In this document: positions 44,486 through 53,147 of the stretch, piece after piece
Layout: each line of letters starts with the position of its first letter
Numbering within the stretch: the first letter of the stretch is position 1
DNA from: Variovorax paradoxus NBRC 15149
GTDB lineage: Bacteria > Pseudomonadota > Gammaproteobacteria > Burkholderiales > Burkholderiaceae_C
Length of the DNA: 64,000 bases
NCBI RefSeq assembly: GCF_001591365.1
Contig: NZ_BCUT01000001.1
Coordinates: forward strand, 2,356,001-2,420,000
Direction: 5' to 3'
The notes under the pieces: model-generated
Databases searched by the model: none
Told to the model about the DNA's origin: nothing
Seen by the model: only the letters and a program-made list of their open reading frames with translations
Translations under genes and position numbers: made by a program

Positions 44486-45994
44486 TCAGAAGCGCGGCAG
44501 CTCGGGATGCGGCAGCCGGCCGCCGCGCACCACCTGCTTGCCGTATTCGGCGCAGCGCTGCAGCGTGGGGATCACCTTGCCGGGGTTCAGCAGGCCGGCC
44601 GGATCGAAGGCGCGCTTGACGCCGAACATCTGCTCGTTCTCCGCCGCGGTGAACTGCACGCACATGCTGTTGAGCTTTTCCACGCCCACGCCATGCTCGC
44701 CCGACACGGTGCCGCCCATGGCCACGCTGGTCTCGAGGATGTCGGCGCCGAAGAGTTCGCAGCGGTGCAGCTCGTCGGGGTCGTTGGCGTCGAAGAGCAC
44801 CAGCGGATGCAGGTTGCCGTCGCCCGCGTGGAACACGTTGCAGCAGCGCAGGCCGTACTTCTTCTCCATCTGCTGGATGGCCAGCAGGATGTCGGCCAGG
44901 CGCTTGCGCGGAATGGTGGAGTCGAGGCACATGTAGTCGGGGCTGATGCGGCCCGATGCGGGGAAGGCGTTCTTGCGGCCGCTCCAGAACTTCATGCGCT
45001 CTTCCTCGCTGCTGCTCACCGCAATGGCGGTGGCGCCGCAGGAGCGCAGCACGGCCGTCATGCGGCCGATTTCTTCTTCCACTTCCTCGGCGGTGCCGTC
45101 GGATTCGCACAGCAAAATCGCGGCCGCGTCGAGGTCGTAGCCCGCGTGCACGAAGTCTTCAACGGCGGCGGTCATGGGCTTGTCCATCATCTCGAGCCCC
45201 GCGGGAATGATGCCGGCCGCAATCACCGCGGCCACCGCATCGCCGGCCTTGCGAACGTCGTCGAAGCTGGCCATGATGCAGCGCGCGACCTGCGGCTTGG
45301 GCACCAGCTTGACGGTGACCTCGGTGGTCACGGCCAGCATGCCTTCGCTGCCGATGACCAGCGCGAGCAGGTCCAGGCCCGGCGCGTCGAGCGCCTCGCC
45401 GCCGAATTCGATGGGCTCGCCTTCGGCCGTGAAGCCGCGCACGCGCAGCACGTTATGCAAGGTGAGACCGTACTTGAGGCAGTGCACGCCGCCCGAGTTC
45501 TCGGCCACGTTGCCGCCGATGGTGCAGGCGATCTGGCTCGACGGATCAGGCGCGTAGTAGAGGTTGAAGGGCGCGGCGGCTTCGCTGATGGCGAGGTTGC
45601 GCACGCCGCACTGCACCACGGCCGTTCGGCTCACCGGATCGATCTTCAGGATGCGGTTGAACTTGGCGAGCGACAGCGTCACGCCCAGCGCATGCGGCAT
45701 GGCGCCGCCCGAAAGCCCGGTGCCCGCACCGCGCGCCACCACGGGCACGCCGAGCGGGTGGCAGGTCTTGAGCACGGCCGCCACCTGCGCCTCGGTCTCG
45801 GGCAGGGCCACCACCAGCGGGCGCTGGCGGTAGGCGGTGAGGCCGTCGCACTCGTAGGGCGTGGTGTCCTCGGCGTGCCAGATCAGCGCGTGGGCCGGCA
45901 GGTGGGCCTGCAGGGCGCGCACGATCTGCGACTGGCGGTCGGTTTTTTTTTGCAGCAGCGAATCGTGCTGGGCGGCGGTGAGCGGCGCGTTCAT
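44486..45994 (-). CDS. glcD: glycolate oxidase, catalytic FAD subunit
   Basis: 502-residue FAD-linked oxidase. VVARGAGTGLSGGAMP and CTIGGNVAENSGGVHCLKYG bind FAD; the C-terminal NVFHAGDGNLHPLVLFD and GGTVSGEHGVGVEKLN hold the catalytic histidines of this family. Oxidises glycolate (or D-lactate-like 2-hydroxy acids). Start at MNAPLTAAQH (45994). Odd feature: codons 15-18 contain nine consecutive A (T9 on the plus strand, 45943-45951), a slippage-prone tract near the start. Preceded on the same strand by a LysR gene 133 bp upstream. Confidence 0.94.
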   Translation of the reverse strand: MNAPLTAAQHDSLLQKKTDRQSQIVRALQAHLPAHALIWHAEDTTPYECDGLTAYRQRPLVVALPETEAQVAAVLKTCHPLGVPVVARGAGTGLSGGAMPHALGVTLSLAKFNRILKIDPVSRTAVVQCGVRNLAISEAAAPFNLYYAPDPSSQIACTIGGNVAENSGGVHCLKYGLTLHNVLRVRGFTAEGEPIEFGGEALDAPGLDLLALVIGSEGMLAVTTEVTVKLVPKPQVARCIMASFDDVRKAGDAVAAVIAAGIIPAGLEMMDKPMTAAVEDFVHAGYDLDAAAILLCESDGTAEEVEEEIGRMTAVLRSCGATAIAVSSSEEERMKFWSGRKNAFPASGRISPDYMCLDSTIPRKRLADILLAIQQMEKKYGLRCCNVFHAGDGNLHPLVLFDANDPDELHRCELFGADILETSVAMGGTVSGEHGVGVEKLNSMCVQFTAAENEQMFGVKRAFDPAGLLNPGKVIPTLQRCAEYGKQVVRGGRLPHPELPRF

Positions 45995-46127
45995 GGATGT
46001 CTCTCTTGGTGCCCTGCACTCTACGCAAAATGCGGCGCGGCCGGGTTGAAGCTTTTTTGCGCGGCGCTTGAGAGAACTTTGCCGATAGAACTCTGCCGGA
46101 TGGGGCAGCCGGCCGGCCGCCGGTTCT

Positions 46128-47009
46128 TCAGCGCAGGCTCTGCGCGAGCCAGTCCGCAAACGCCGCGCATTCCCAGCGATCGAGCGTGCCGGGCTGCCAG
46201 CAGATGGTGTGGCGGTGCGGCGAGGGCACGGGCCGGTCGGACAGTGGCACCAGCCGGCCCGATTCGAACCAGGCGGCGCCCATCTTCTGGCGCACCAGCG
46301 CCACGCCGAAGCCGCTCGCAGCCGCGTCGTAGACCAGGCCCAGGTCGTTGAACTGCGAGCCGACGTGCGGCTCGGGCTGGTCGAGGCCGCAGCTTGCGAA
46401 CCAGGTGCCCCAGGGCTCGAGCGGACTGCGGATGAGCCGCGCGCTGGCAATCTCCGCCGCAGTGCAAAAGCCGTCGAAGGGGCCGAATTCGTTGAGGTAG
46501 CTCGGGCTGCAGGCAGGCACCACCTCTTCCTCGAGCAGCAGGCGGTGTTCGCAATCGGCGTACGCGCCGCTGCCGTAGCGCACTTCGAGATCGGCCTGCT
46601 CGGCCGTGACGTCGAGCAGCGGAATGGACACCTGCAGCACCAGCTCGATGTCGGGGTAGATGTTGCGGAACAGCTCGAGCCGCGGCATCAGGAACACGCG
46701 GCTGAAGGTGGGCGTGACGGCAATGCGCAGGCGCGTGGCGCGCGTCGCCGCGTTGCCGAGCGGCGTGGCCTGCAGCGCAGCAAGGCCGGTGCGCACGTTG
46801 GCAAGGTAGGCCGCGCCGTCGGCCGTGAGGCTGAAGTCGCCGCGGCCGAAGAGCTTGAAGCCCACGTGCGCCTCGAGTTGGCGGATGCGGTGGCTCACGG
46901 CACTGGCGGTGACGCACAGCTCGTCGGCCGCGCGGCCCGCATGCCGCAGCCGCGCCACGGCCTCGAAGGTCAGCAGGCACTGGATGGGCGGGATGTGCTG
47001 CAGGGCCAT
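46128..47009 (-). CDS. LysR-family regulator upstream of glcDEF
   Basis: 293 residues. N-terminal helix-turn-helix PIQCLLTFEAVARLRHAGRAADELCVTASAVSHRIRQLEAHVG, in the GcvA-like subgroup, then an effector-binding domain (RLRIAVTPTFSRVFLMPRLELF; LGLVYDAAASGFGVALVRQKMG). Same orientation as glcDEF and directly upstream, so it may control that operon in place of the GntR-type GlcC of E. coli. Its own upstream region is the unusual stem-loop pair at 47064-47300. Confidence 0.88.
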   Translation of the reverse strand: MALQHIPPIQCLLTFEAVARLRHAGRAADELCVTASAVSHRIRQLEAHVGFKLFGRGDFSLTADGAAYLANVRTGLAALQATPLGNAATRATRLRIAVTPTFSRVFLMPRLELFRNIYPDIELVLQVSIPLLDVTAEQADLEVRYGSGAYADCEHRLLLEEEVVPACSPSYLNEFGPFDGFCTAAEIASARLIRSPLEPWGTWFASCGLDQPEPHVGSQFNDLGLVYDAAASGFGVALVRQKMGAAWFESGRLVPLSDRPVPSPHRHTICWQPGTLDRWECAAFADWLAQSLR

Positions 47010-47063
47010 TGTCCTTACCCTCTTCTGGGGTGCTGTTGGTTTCGGCGCTGTTGTTCAGGGCGC

Positions 47064-47157
47064 GTGCACAGGCCACCGGGTACTCCCCTCCGCGAATGTC
47101 CCCCGCCTTCGGCTCCTCCTTTATTTCGCTGCGGGGAGCACCCGATGGCCTGTGCAC
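47064..47157 (+). repeat. stem-loop module 1 with conserved loop
   Basis: Arms of 25 nt (47064-47088 and 47133-47157, beginning GTGCACAGGCCA) pair with two mismatches around a 44-nt loop (47089-47132). The loop starts TCCGCGAATGTCCCCC and ends TTTATTTCGCTGC. The same loop recurs inverted in module 2. Confidence 0.85.
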
Positions 47158-47204
47158 TGGGACACGCTCCGGGTGTACCGCTGATCAACGACCGCTCCGC
47201 ATGA

Positions 47205-47300
47205 CGCTCCCGCTGATGGGGTGCCTTGCGCAGCGAAATAAAGGAGGAGGCCGCAGGCCGGGGGACATTCGCGGAGCAAGGCACCCCGTCGGCGGGAGCG
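47205..47300 (-). repeat. stem-loop module 2 with conserved loop
   Basis: Arms of 25 nt (47205-47229, beginning CGCTCCCGCTGA, and 47276-47300) pair with two mismatches around a 46-nt loop (47230-47275) that is the reverse complement of the module 1 loop apart from a small change in the central GGCCTGCGGCC. The stem sequence is unrelated to that of module 1. Confidence 0.85.
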
Positions 47301-47352
47301 CGCCCCGAACAAAGCACGTCATGCACGACGCATCGAGTCATGGGATTCACCC

Positions 47353-48288
47353 CTAGTCCTCGAAGAAGCTGACGGGCAACCCCGGCGTATCGACCCGCAT
47401 CGAGATCACCGTGCCCGACGCCGGCAGCCGCTCGATCTCGGCGGCGGGGCGGCCCTTGCGGGCGGTGGTGACGAAGAGCGTCTTCAGGTCGTCGCCGCCG
47501 AAGCAGGGCATGGTGGGGCACTGGGCCGGCACAGGAACGGCGGCCACGATCTCGCCCGAAGGCGCAAGGCGCAGCAGCTGCGCGCCTTCGAACATCGCGA
47601 CCCAGTAGTGGCCCTGTGCATCGACCGTGGCGCCATCGGGGCGGCCTTCGTAGCGCAGCGCCAGCGAATCGGGGGTCCAGCCTTCGGGCTTGGCGTCGAA
47701 CTGGTGGAACACGCGGGGCTGCGAAAGCGTATTGGCCGCCGCGTCCCAGTTCCAGGCGCGCACCTGGTGCGCGGGCGTATCGGCCCAGTACAAGGTGCGC
47801 GCATCGGGCGAAAACGCGAGCCCGTTGGCCGTGGTCACCTGGTTGGCCATCTGCGTGAGGGCTGGCGCCACGCCGCTGCCGGGACGCGCATCGAGGCAAT
47901 AGAGCGCGGCGTTGGCGCGGTCCTTGGCCTCGTTGATCGAACCGCTCCAGAAGCGGCCGAGCGCGTCGCACTTGCCGTCGTTGAAGCGCATGGTGCGCAC
48001 GTCGTGATCCACGCGCGCGATCGCGACGAGTTCACCGCCCCACTCGCGCGCCCGGTAGATGCCGTCGCGCAGCGCGATCACGAGGCCGCCATTGCGTGCC
48101 GGCGCCATGCAGCCTGGCTCGGTGGACAAGGCCCAGCGCTCCACCTTGGCCGAGTCCGTGCCGATGTCGCCGCGCGTGCGCAGCACCGCACGGCCCGGGA
48201 TGTCGAGCCAGTACAGGGCGCGTTCCCGCGGATGCCAGAACGGCGATTCGCCGAGCTCGCAGAGGCTGTTGTCGATGGAGGTCCACAT
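47353..48288 (-). CDS. SMP-30/gluconolactonase-family protein
   Basis: 311-residue six-bladed beta-propeller lactonase. CELGESPFWHPRERALYWLDI holds the first metal-ligand glutamate; MRFNDGKCDALGRFWSGS holds the conserved Asn/Asp pair; TTANGLAFSPDARTLYWADT and DGATVDAQGHYWVAMFEGA are typical propeller strands with ligands. It hydrolyses sugar lactones to aldonates with a divalent metal. Start at MWTSIDNSLC, the residue where homology begins. Which lactone is used cannot be read; no sugar operon adjoins. Confidence 0.9.
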   Translation of the reverse strand: MWTSIDNSLCELGESPFWHPRERALYWLDIPGRAVLRTRGDIGTDSAKVERWALSTEPGCMAPARNGGLVIALRDGIYRAREWGGELVAIARVDHDVRTMRFNDGKCDALGRFWSGSINEAKDRANAALYCLDARPGSGVAPALTQMANQVTTANGLAFSPDARTLYWADTPAHQVRAWNWDAAANTLSQPRVFHQFDAKPEGWTPDSLALRYEGRPDGATVDAQGHYWVAMFEGAQLLRLAPSGEIVAAVPVPAQCPTMPCFGGDDLKTLFVTTARKGRPAAEIERLPASGTVISMRVDTPGLPVSFFED

Positions 48289-48340
48289 GCCCGGAATTGT
48301 GCATGCGCGGACATCGCCGCTCCAGCGGGAAAACGCAGGC

Positions 48341-48377
48341 AAAAAAAAGCCCGCTGACGCCGAAGCGCTCGCGGGCT
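48341..48377 (-). terminator. terminator after amtB operon
   Basis: On the minus strand AGCCCGC and GCGGGCT pair around a loop centred on TTCG, followed by eight T. It lies about 180 bp beyond the amtB stop, past repeat copy D, and ahead of the SMP-30-like gene, so it would separate the two transcripts. Confidence 0.8.
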
Positions 48378-48465
48378 GAACATCCAAAGGAGACCTCGCT
48401 GAAAAATCGTCCTGTTCTTTCTTTTTCTTCTTCTCACCACCAGCCCCCGCACCGCATGCCTCGTT

Positions 48466-48559
48466 CCAGAAACACCGAGGAACCGGCTTTGCCGGGCCTC
48501 TGGTGTTGCCCCCAGCAGGGGGTTGGCGTAGCGACACGAAGTGCGCGAAGACTGGGGGG
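48466..48559 (-). repeat. dispersed intergenic repeat, copy D
   Basis: Fourth copy of the ~95-bp element, reverse orientation; on the minus strand it ends with CCGGCAAAGCCGG and CGGTGTTTC. It begins directly at the amtB stop codon, placing it in the 3' untranslated region of the operon. Confidence 0.86.
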
Positions 48560-50092
48560 TTACCTGTTATATGCGGTCTCGCCGTGCGAGGAGATGTCGA
48601 GGCCTTCGCGCTCTTCTTCTTCCGACACACGCAGGCCGATGGTGAGGTCGGCGATCTTGTAGGCAATGAACGAGACCACGCCCGACCAGACGATGGTCAG
48701 CAGCACGCCCTTGAGCTGGATCCACACTTGCGCGCCGATGCCGTTGGACACCACGCTGGCCGTGACCCAGTCGCCCACGAGGCCGGGGCCGCCCAGGGCC
48801 TGGGTGTTGAACACGCCGGTGAGCAGCGCGCCGACGATACCGCCGACACCGTGCACGCCGAACACGTCGAGAGAGTCGTCCGCGCCGAGCAGCTTCTTGA
48901 GGCCGTTGACGCCCCAGAGGCAGGCGAAGCCGGCGATGAAGCCGATGATGATCGCGCCCATCAGGCCGACGTTGCCGGCGGCCGGGGTGATGGCCACCAG
49001 GCCTGCCACGGCGCCCGAAGCAGCGCCCAGCATCGAGGCCTTGCCGCGCATCAGCGCTTCACCGATGCACCATGCGAGCACGGCGGCGGCCGTGGCGGTG
49101 AAGGTGTTCATGAAGGCGAGCACGGCGCTGGTGCCGGCTTCCAGGGCCGAGCCGGCGTTGAAGCCGAACCAGCCGACCCACAGCAGCGAAGCGCCGACCA
49201 TGGTGAGCGTGAGCGAGTGCGGCGTGAAGGCTTCCTTGCCGTAGCCCACGCGCTTGCCGATCACGAAGGCGCCCACCAGGCCCGCCACGGCGGCGTTGAT
49301 GTGCACCACGGTGCCGCCCGCGAAGTCGAGCGCGCCCCACTGCCAGATCAGGCCGGCCTTGGCGTTCTGTGCGTCCACCACGTTGGCGGCGGTGTAGGCG
49401 TCCGGGCCCATCCAGAACCAGACCATGTGCGCGAGCGGCGCATAGCTGAAGGTGAACCAGATCACCATGAACAGCAGCACGGCCGAGAACTTGGCGCGTT
49501 CCGCGAAGGCACCCACGATCAGGCAGCAGGTGATGCCGGCGAAGGTGGCCTGGAAGGCGGCGAACAGCAGCTCGGGGATGTAGACGCCCTTGCTGAAGGT
49601 GGCGCCGGGTGCGAACACGCCGGTGGCCGGATCGAAGATCCCCTTCATGAAGAGCCGGTCGAATCCGCCGAAGAAAGCGTTCCCCTCGGTGAACGCGAGG
49701 CTGTAGCCATAGATGAGCCACAGCACCACGATCATCGAGAAGGTGACCATCACCTGCATCAGCACCGACAGCATGTTCTTGCTGCGCACCAGGCCGCCGT
49801 AGAACAGCGCCAGGCCGGGAACCGTCATCATGATGACGAGCAGCGTGGACAGCATCATCCAGCTGGTGTCACCCTTGTTGAAGGAAGGAGCGGCAGGCGC
49901 CGCGGCGGGCGCTGCTTCGGCAGCAGCAGCGGGCGCGGCGGCAGCCGGAGCGGCCGCAGGTGCCGGCGCGGCGGCGGCGGGCGCGGATGCCGCCGGCGCC
50001 TCGGGCGTGGCAGCAGGCGCCTGGGCGAAGCTCGCCGTGCCTGCAGCGAGCAGGCTCAGGCCGAGCGCGAGAGAAACAAGCAGTTTTTTCAT
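48560..50092 (-). CDS. amtB: ammonium transporter AmtB
   Basis: 510 residues. Cleavable signal peptide (about 1-23, MKKLLVSLALGLSLLAAGTASFAQ), then an unusually long Ala/Pro-rich linker (about 24-72) before the first channel helix at DTSWMMLSTLLVIMMTVPGLALFYGGLVR. Eleven channel helices follow; AGGTVVHINAAVAGLVGAF and DVFGVHGVGGIVGALLTG carry the conserved twin-histidine pore residues. AmtB conducts ammonium/ammonia and is gated by GlnK, whose gene lies 22 bp upstream. The start was set at MKKLL because the upstream extension has no signal-peptide character. Confidence 0.95.
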   Translation of the reverse strand: MKKLLVSLALGLSLLAAGTASFAQAPAATPEAPAASAPAAAAPAPAAAPAAAAPAAAAEAAPAAAPAAPSFNKGDTSWMMLSTLLVIMMTVPGLALFYGGLVRSKNMLSVLMQVMVTFSMIVVLWLIYGYSLAFTEGNAFFGGFDRLFMKGIFDPATGVFAPGATFSKGVYIPELLFAAFQATFAGITCCLIVGAFAERAKFSAVLLFMVIWFTFSYAPLAHMVWFWMGPDAYTAANVVDAQNAKAGLIWQWGALDFAGGTVVHINAAVAGLVGAFVIGKRVGYGKEAFTPHSLTLTMVGASLLWVGWFGFNAGSALEAGTSAVLAFMNTFTATAAAVLAWCIGEALMRGKASMLGAASGAVAGLVAITPAAGNVGLMGAIIIGFIAGFACLWGVNGLKKLLGADDSLDVFGVHGVGGIVGALLTGVFNTQALGGPGLVGDWVTASVVSNGIGAQVWIQLKGVLLTIVWSGVVSFIAYKIADLTIGLRVSEEEEREGLDISSHGETAYNR

Positions 50093-50114
50093 GGTTGTTG
50101 TTTTCCGGGCTGGA

Positions 50115-51348
<1,234 letters not shown>

Positions 51349-51394
51349 CGAGACTCCTCGGAGTTGGTTGGATTGTTGGGGGACACCGTCTCAT

Positions 51395-51410
51395 AGCAGG
51401 GAGCGTGCCA
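51395..51410 (-). promoter_or_regulatory. sigma-54 (RpoN) promoter
   Basis: On the minus strand TGGCACGCTCCCTGCT: the -24 element TGGCACG and -12 element CTGCT have GG and GC exactly ten bases apart, the required RpoN spacing. Predicted start of transcription is near 51385, giving a ~37-nt leader for the porin-glnK-amtB operon. Confidence 0.85.
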
Positions 51411-51492
51411 AAGTGCACGTTTTGCCCTGCGGCACGGCGGCCGCCCCCGCACCTGCAACCCAGGCGAAATAGTTACAAGCGTGTTCAGTTGC

Positions 51493-51517
51493 GGTACCCC
51501 ATGGGGCACCGCGGTGC
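51493..51517. promoter_or_regulatory. possible NtrC-type activator site
   Basis: Two overlapping palindromes about 100 bp upstream of the sigma-54 promoter: a near-perfect 18-bp GGTACCCCATGGGGCACC and an exact 12-bp GCACCGCGGTGC. They contain NtrC-like half sites (GCACC, GGTGC) but the spacing is shorter than the known 17-bp NtrC consensus, so the assignment is tentative. Confidence 0.4.
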
Positions 51518-51565
51518 ATGAGCCCGGCCAAAAACGGGCGCACCACAATGGTGAGAGGGAGTGGA

Positions 51566-53119
51566 ATGAGCCTGTCTTTGGTGCAAAGCCGTGCTTTGCT
51601 TGGGCTGGAAGCGGCCAGTGTCACGGTCGAGGTGCATCTGGCGAACGGCCTGCCGAGCTTCACGCTCGTCGGGTTGGCGGAAACCGAGGTCAAGGAGGCG
51701 CGCGAGCGGGTGCGCTCGGCCATCCAGAACGCCGGCCTGGAGTTTCCGAACAACAAGAAGATCGTCGTCAACCTGGCGCCGGCCGACCTGCCCAAGGATT
51801 CCGGCCGCTTCGACCTGCCGATCGCGCTCGGCATCCTCGCGGCCAGCGGGCAGATCCAGCCCGCGCTGCTGGCGGGCCATGAATTTGCCGGCGAGCTCTC
51901 CCTTTCAGGCGAGCTGCGGCCGGTGCGCGGCGCGCTCGCCATGGCGCTGGCCCTGCATACGCGCGGCATCGCGACGCGGCTGGTGCTGCCCGCCGCCAGC
52001 GCCCAGGAAGCGGCGCTGGTGCCCGGCAGCGAGGTGTATGGCGCCAGGCACCTGCTGGACGTGGTGCAGCGCTTCATGCCCGAGGGCGCCGCGCTGCCGC
52101 AGGGCGAGGAACAGCAGCAGCAGCAGCCCGCCACGGACGGCTGGGCCCGCGTGCACGCCGCAGCCGCGGCGCCCGCGCCGCTCTATGCCGACCTGGCCGA
52201 CGTCAAGGGCCACGCCGGCGCCAAGCGCGCCCTCGAGATCGCCGCCGCGGGCGGGCACAGCCTGCTGATGGTCGGCGAGCCCGGCTCGGGCAAGTCGATG
52301 CTGGCGCAGCGCTTTGCCGGCCTGCTGCCGCCCATGAGCGTCGACGAGGCGCTGGAGAGCGCGGCCGTGGCCAGCCTGGCCGGCAGTTTCTCGGCCGCGC
52401 GCTGGATGAACCGGCCGACCTCGGCGCCCCACCACACATCCAGCGCCGTGGCGCTGGTGGGCGGCGGCTCGCCCCCGCGGCCCGGCGAAATCTCGCAGGC
52501 GCACCACGGCGTGCTCTTGCACCACGAATTTCCGGAGTTCGCACGCTCGGCCCTCGAGGCGCTGCGCGAGCCGCTGGAGACGGGCACCATCACCATCGCG
52601 CGCGCCGCCCGTCGCGCCGAATTTCCGACGCGCTTCCAGCTGGTCGCGGCCATGAACCCCTGCCCTTGCGGCTACCTGGGCTCGACGCTGAAGGCCTGTC
52701 GCTGCACGCCGGACCAGATCTCGCGCTACCAGGCCAAGCTCAGCGGCCCGCTGCTGGACCGTATCGACCTGCACATCGAGGTGCCCGCGGTGTCGGCGCA
52801 GCAGCTCATCGATGCGCCGCCCGGCGAATCCACGGCCAGCATCCGCGCCCGCGTGGTGGCCGCGCGCGAGTTCGCGCTGCAGCGCCAGGGCGGCCCCAAC
52901 CAGGCGCTGCAGGCCGGCGCCATCGACAAGCATGCCGCGCTCGACGATGCGGCCCGCAAGTTCGTCTACAACGCCGCCGCCAAGCTCGGCTGGTCGGCGC
53001 GCAGCACGCACCGCGCGCTCAAGGTGGCGCGCACCGTGGCCGACCTGGCGGGCGCCGAATCGGTGGGGGTGGTGCATGTGGCGGAGGCGGTGCAGTACCG
53101 CAGGGCGCTGCGGAACTGA
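51566..53119 (+). CDS. comM: ComM/YifB-family Mg-chelatase-like AAA+ protein
   Basis: 517 residues. N-terminal ChlI-like domain (TVEVHLANGLPSFTLVGLAETEVKEARERVRSA) and a central AAA+ domain with Walker A GEPGSGKS (237-244) and sensor-1 region VAAMNPCPCG. ComM is a branch-migration helicase in natural transformation. Oddity: where the family has L-F-L-D-E-L-P-E-F for Walker B, this protein reads L-L-H-H-E-F-P-E-F, with His320 in place of the metal-binding Asp (codons at 52520-52528). The C-terminal Mg_chelatase_C region (YQAKLSGPLLDRIDLHIEVP) is intact. Start: ATG at 51566 after GAGAGGGAG. An intervening poly-Gln stretch (183-187) is unusual. Confidence 0.88.
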   Translation: MSLSLVQSRALLGLEAASVTVEVHLANGLPSFTLVGLAETEVKEARERVRSAIQNAGLEFPNNKKIVVNLAPADLPKDSGRFDLPIALGILAASGQIQPALLAGHEFAGELSLSGELRPVRGALAMALALHTRGIATRLVLPAASAQEAALVPGSEVYGARHLLDVVQRFMPEGAALPQGEEQQQQQPATDGWARVHAAAAAPAPLYADLADVKGHAGAKRALEIAAAGGHSLLMVGEPGSGKSMLAQRFAGLLPPMSVDEALESAAVASLAGSFSAARWMNRPTSAPHHTSSAVALVGGGSPPRPGEISQAHHGVLLHHEFPEFARSALEALREPLETGTITIARAARRAEFPTRFQLVAAMNPCPCGYLGSTLKACRCTPDQISRYQAKLSGPLLDRIDLHIEVPAVSAQQLIDAPPGESTASIRARVVAAREFALQRQGGPNQALQAGAIDKHAALDDAARKFVYNAAAKLGWSARSTHRALKVARTVADLAGAESVGVVHVAEAVQYRRALRN

Positions 53120-53147
53120 GCGCCCCCGCCAAGGCGCAGAGCAGCGC

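Larger units (their letters stand above)
47010..47352. other. 343-bp intergenic region dominated by inverted repeats
   Basis: Between the LysR gene and the SMP-30-like gene, both on the minus strand. No credible protein is encoded. Most of it is the two stem-loop modules listed separately; the flanks (47010-47063 and 47301-47352) show no feature I recognise. Any promoter for the LysR gene must lie in the first ~50 bases next to it or run through module 1. Confidence 0.7.
48289..48559. other. intergenic region downstream of amtB
   Basis: 271 bp between the SMP-30-like gene start and the amtB stop. It holds repeat copy D (48466-48559), a T/C-rich stretch (48417-48436 on the plus strand) and the terminator at 48341-48377. 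No coding signal seen. Confidence 0.7.
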
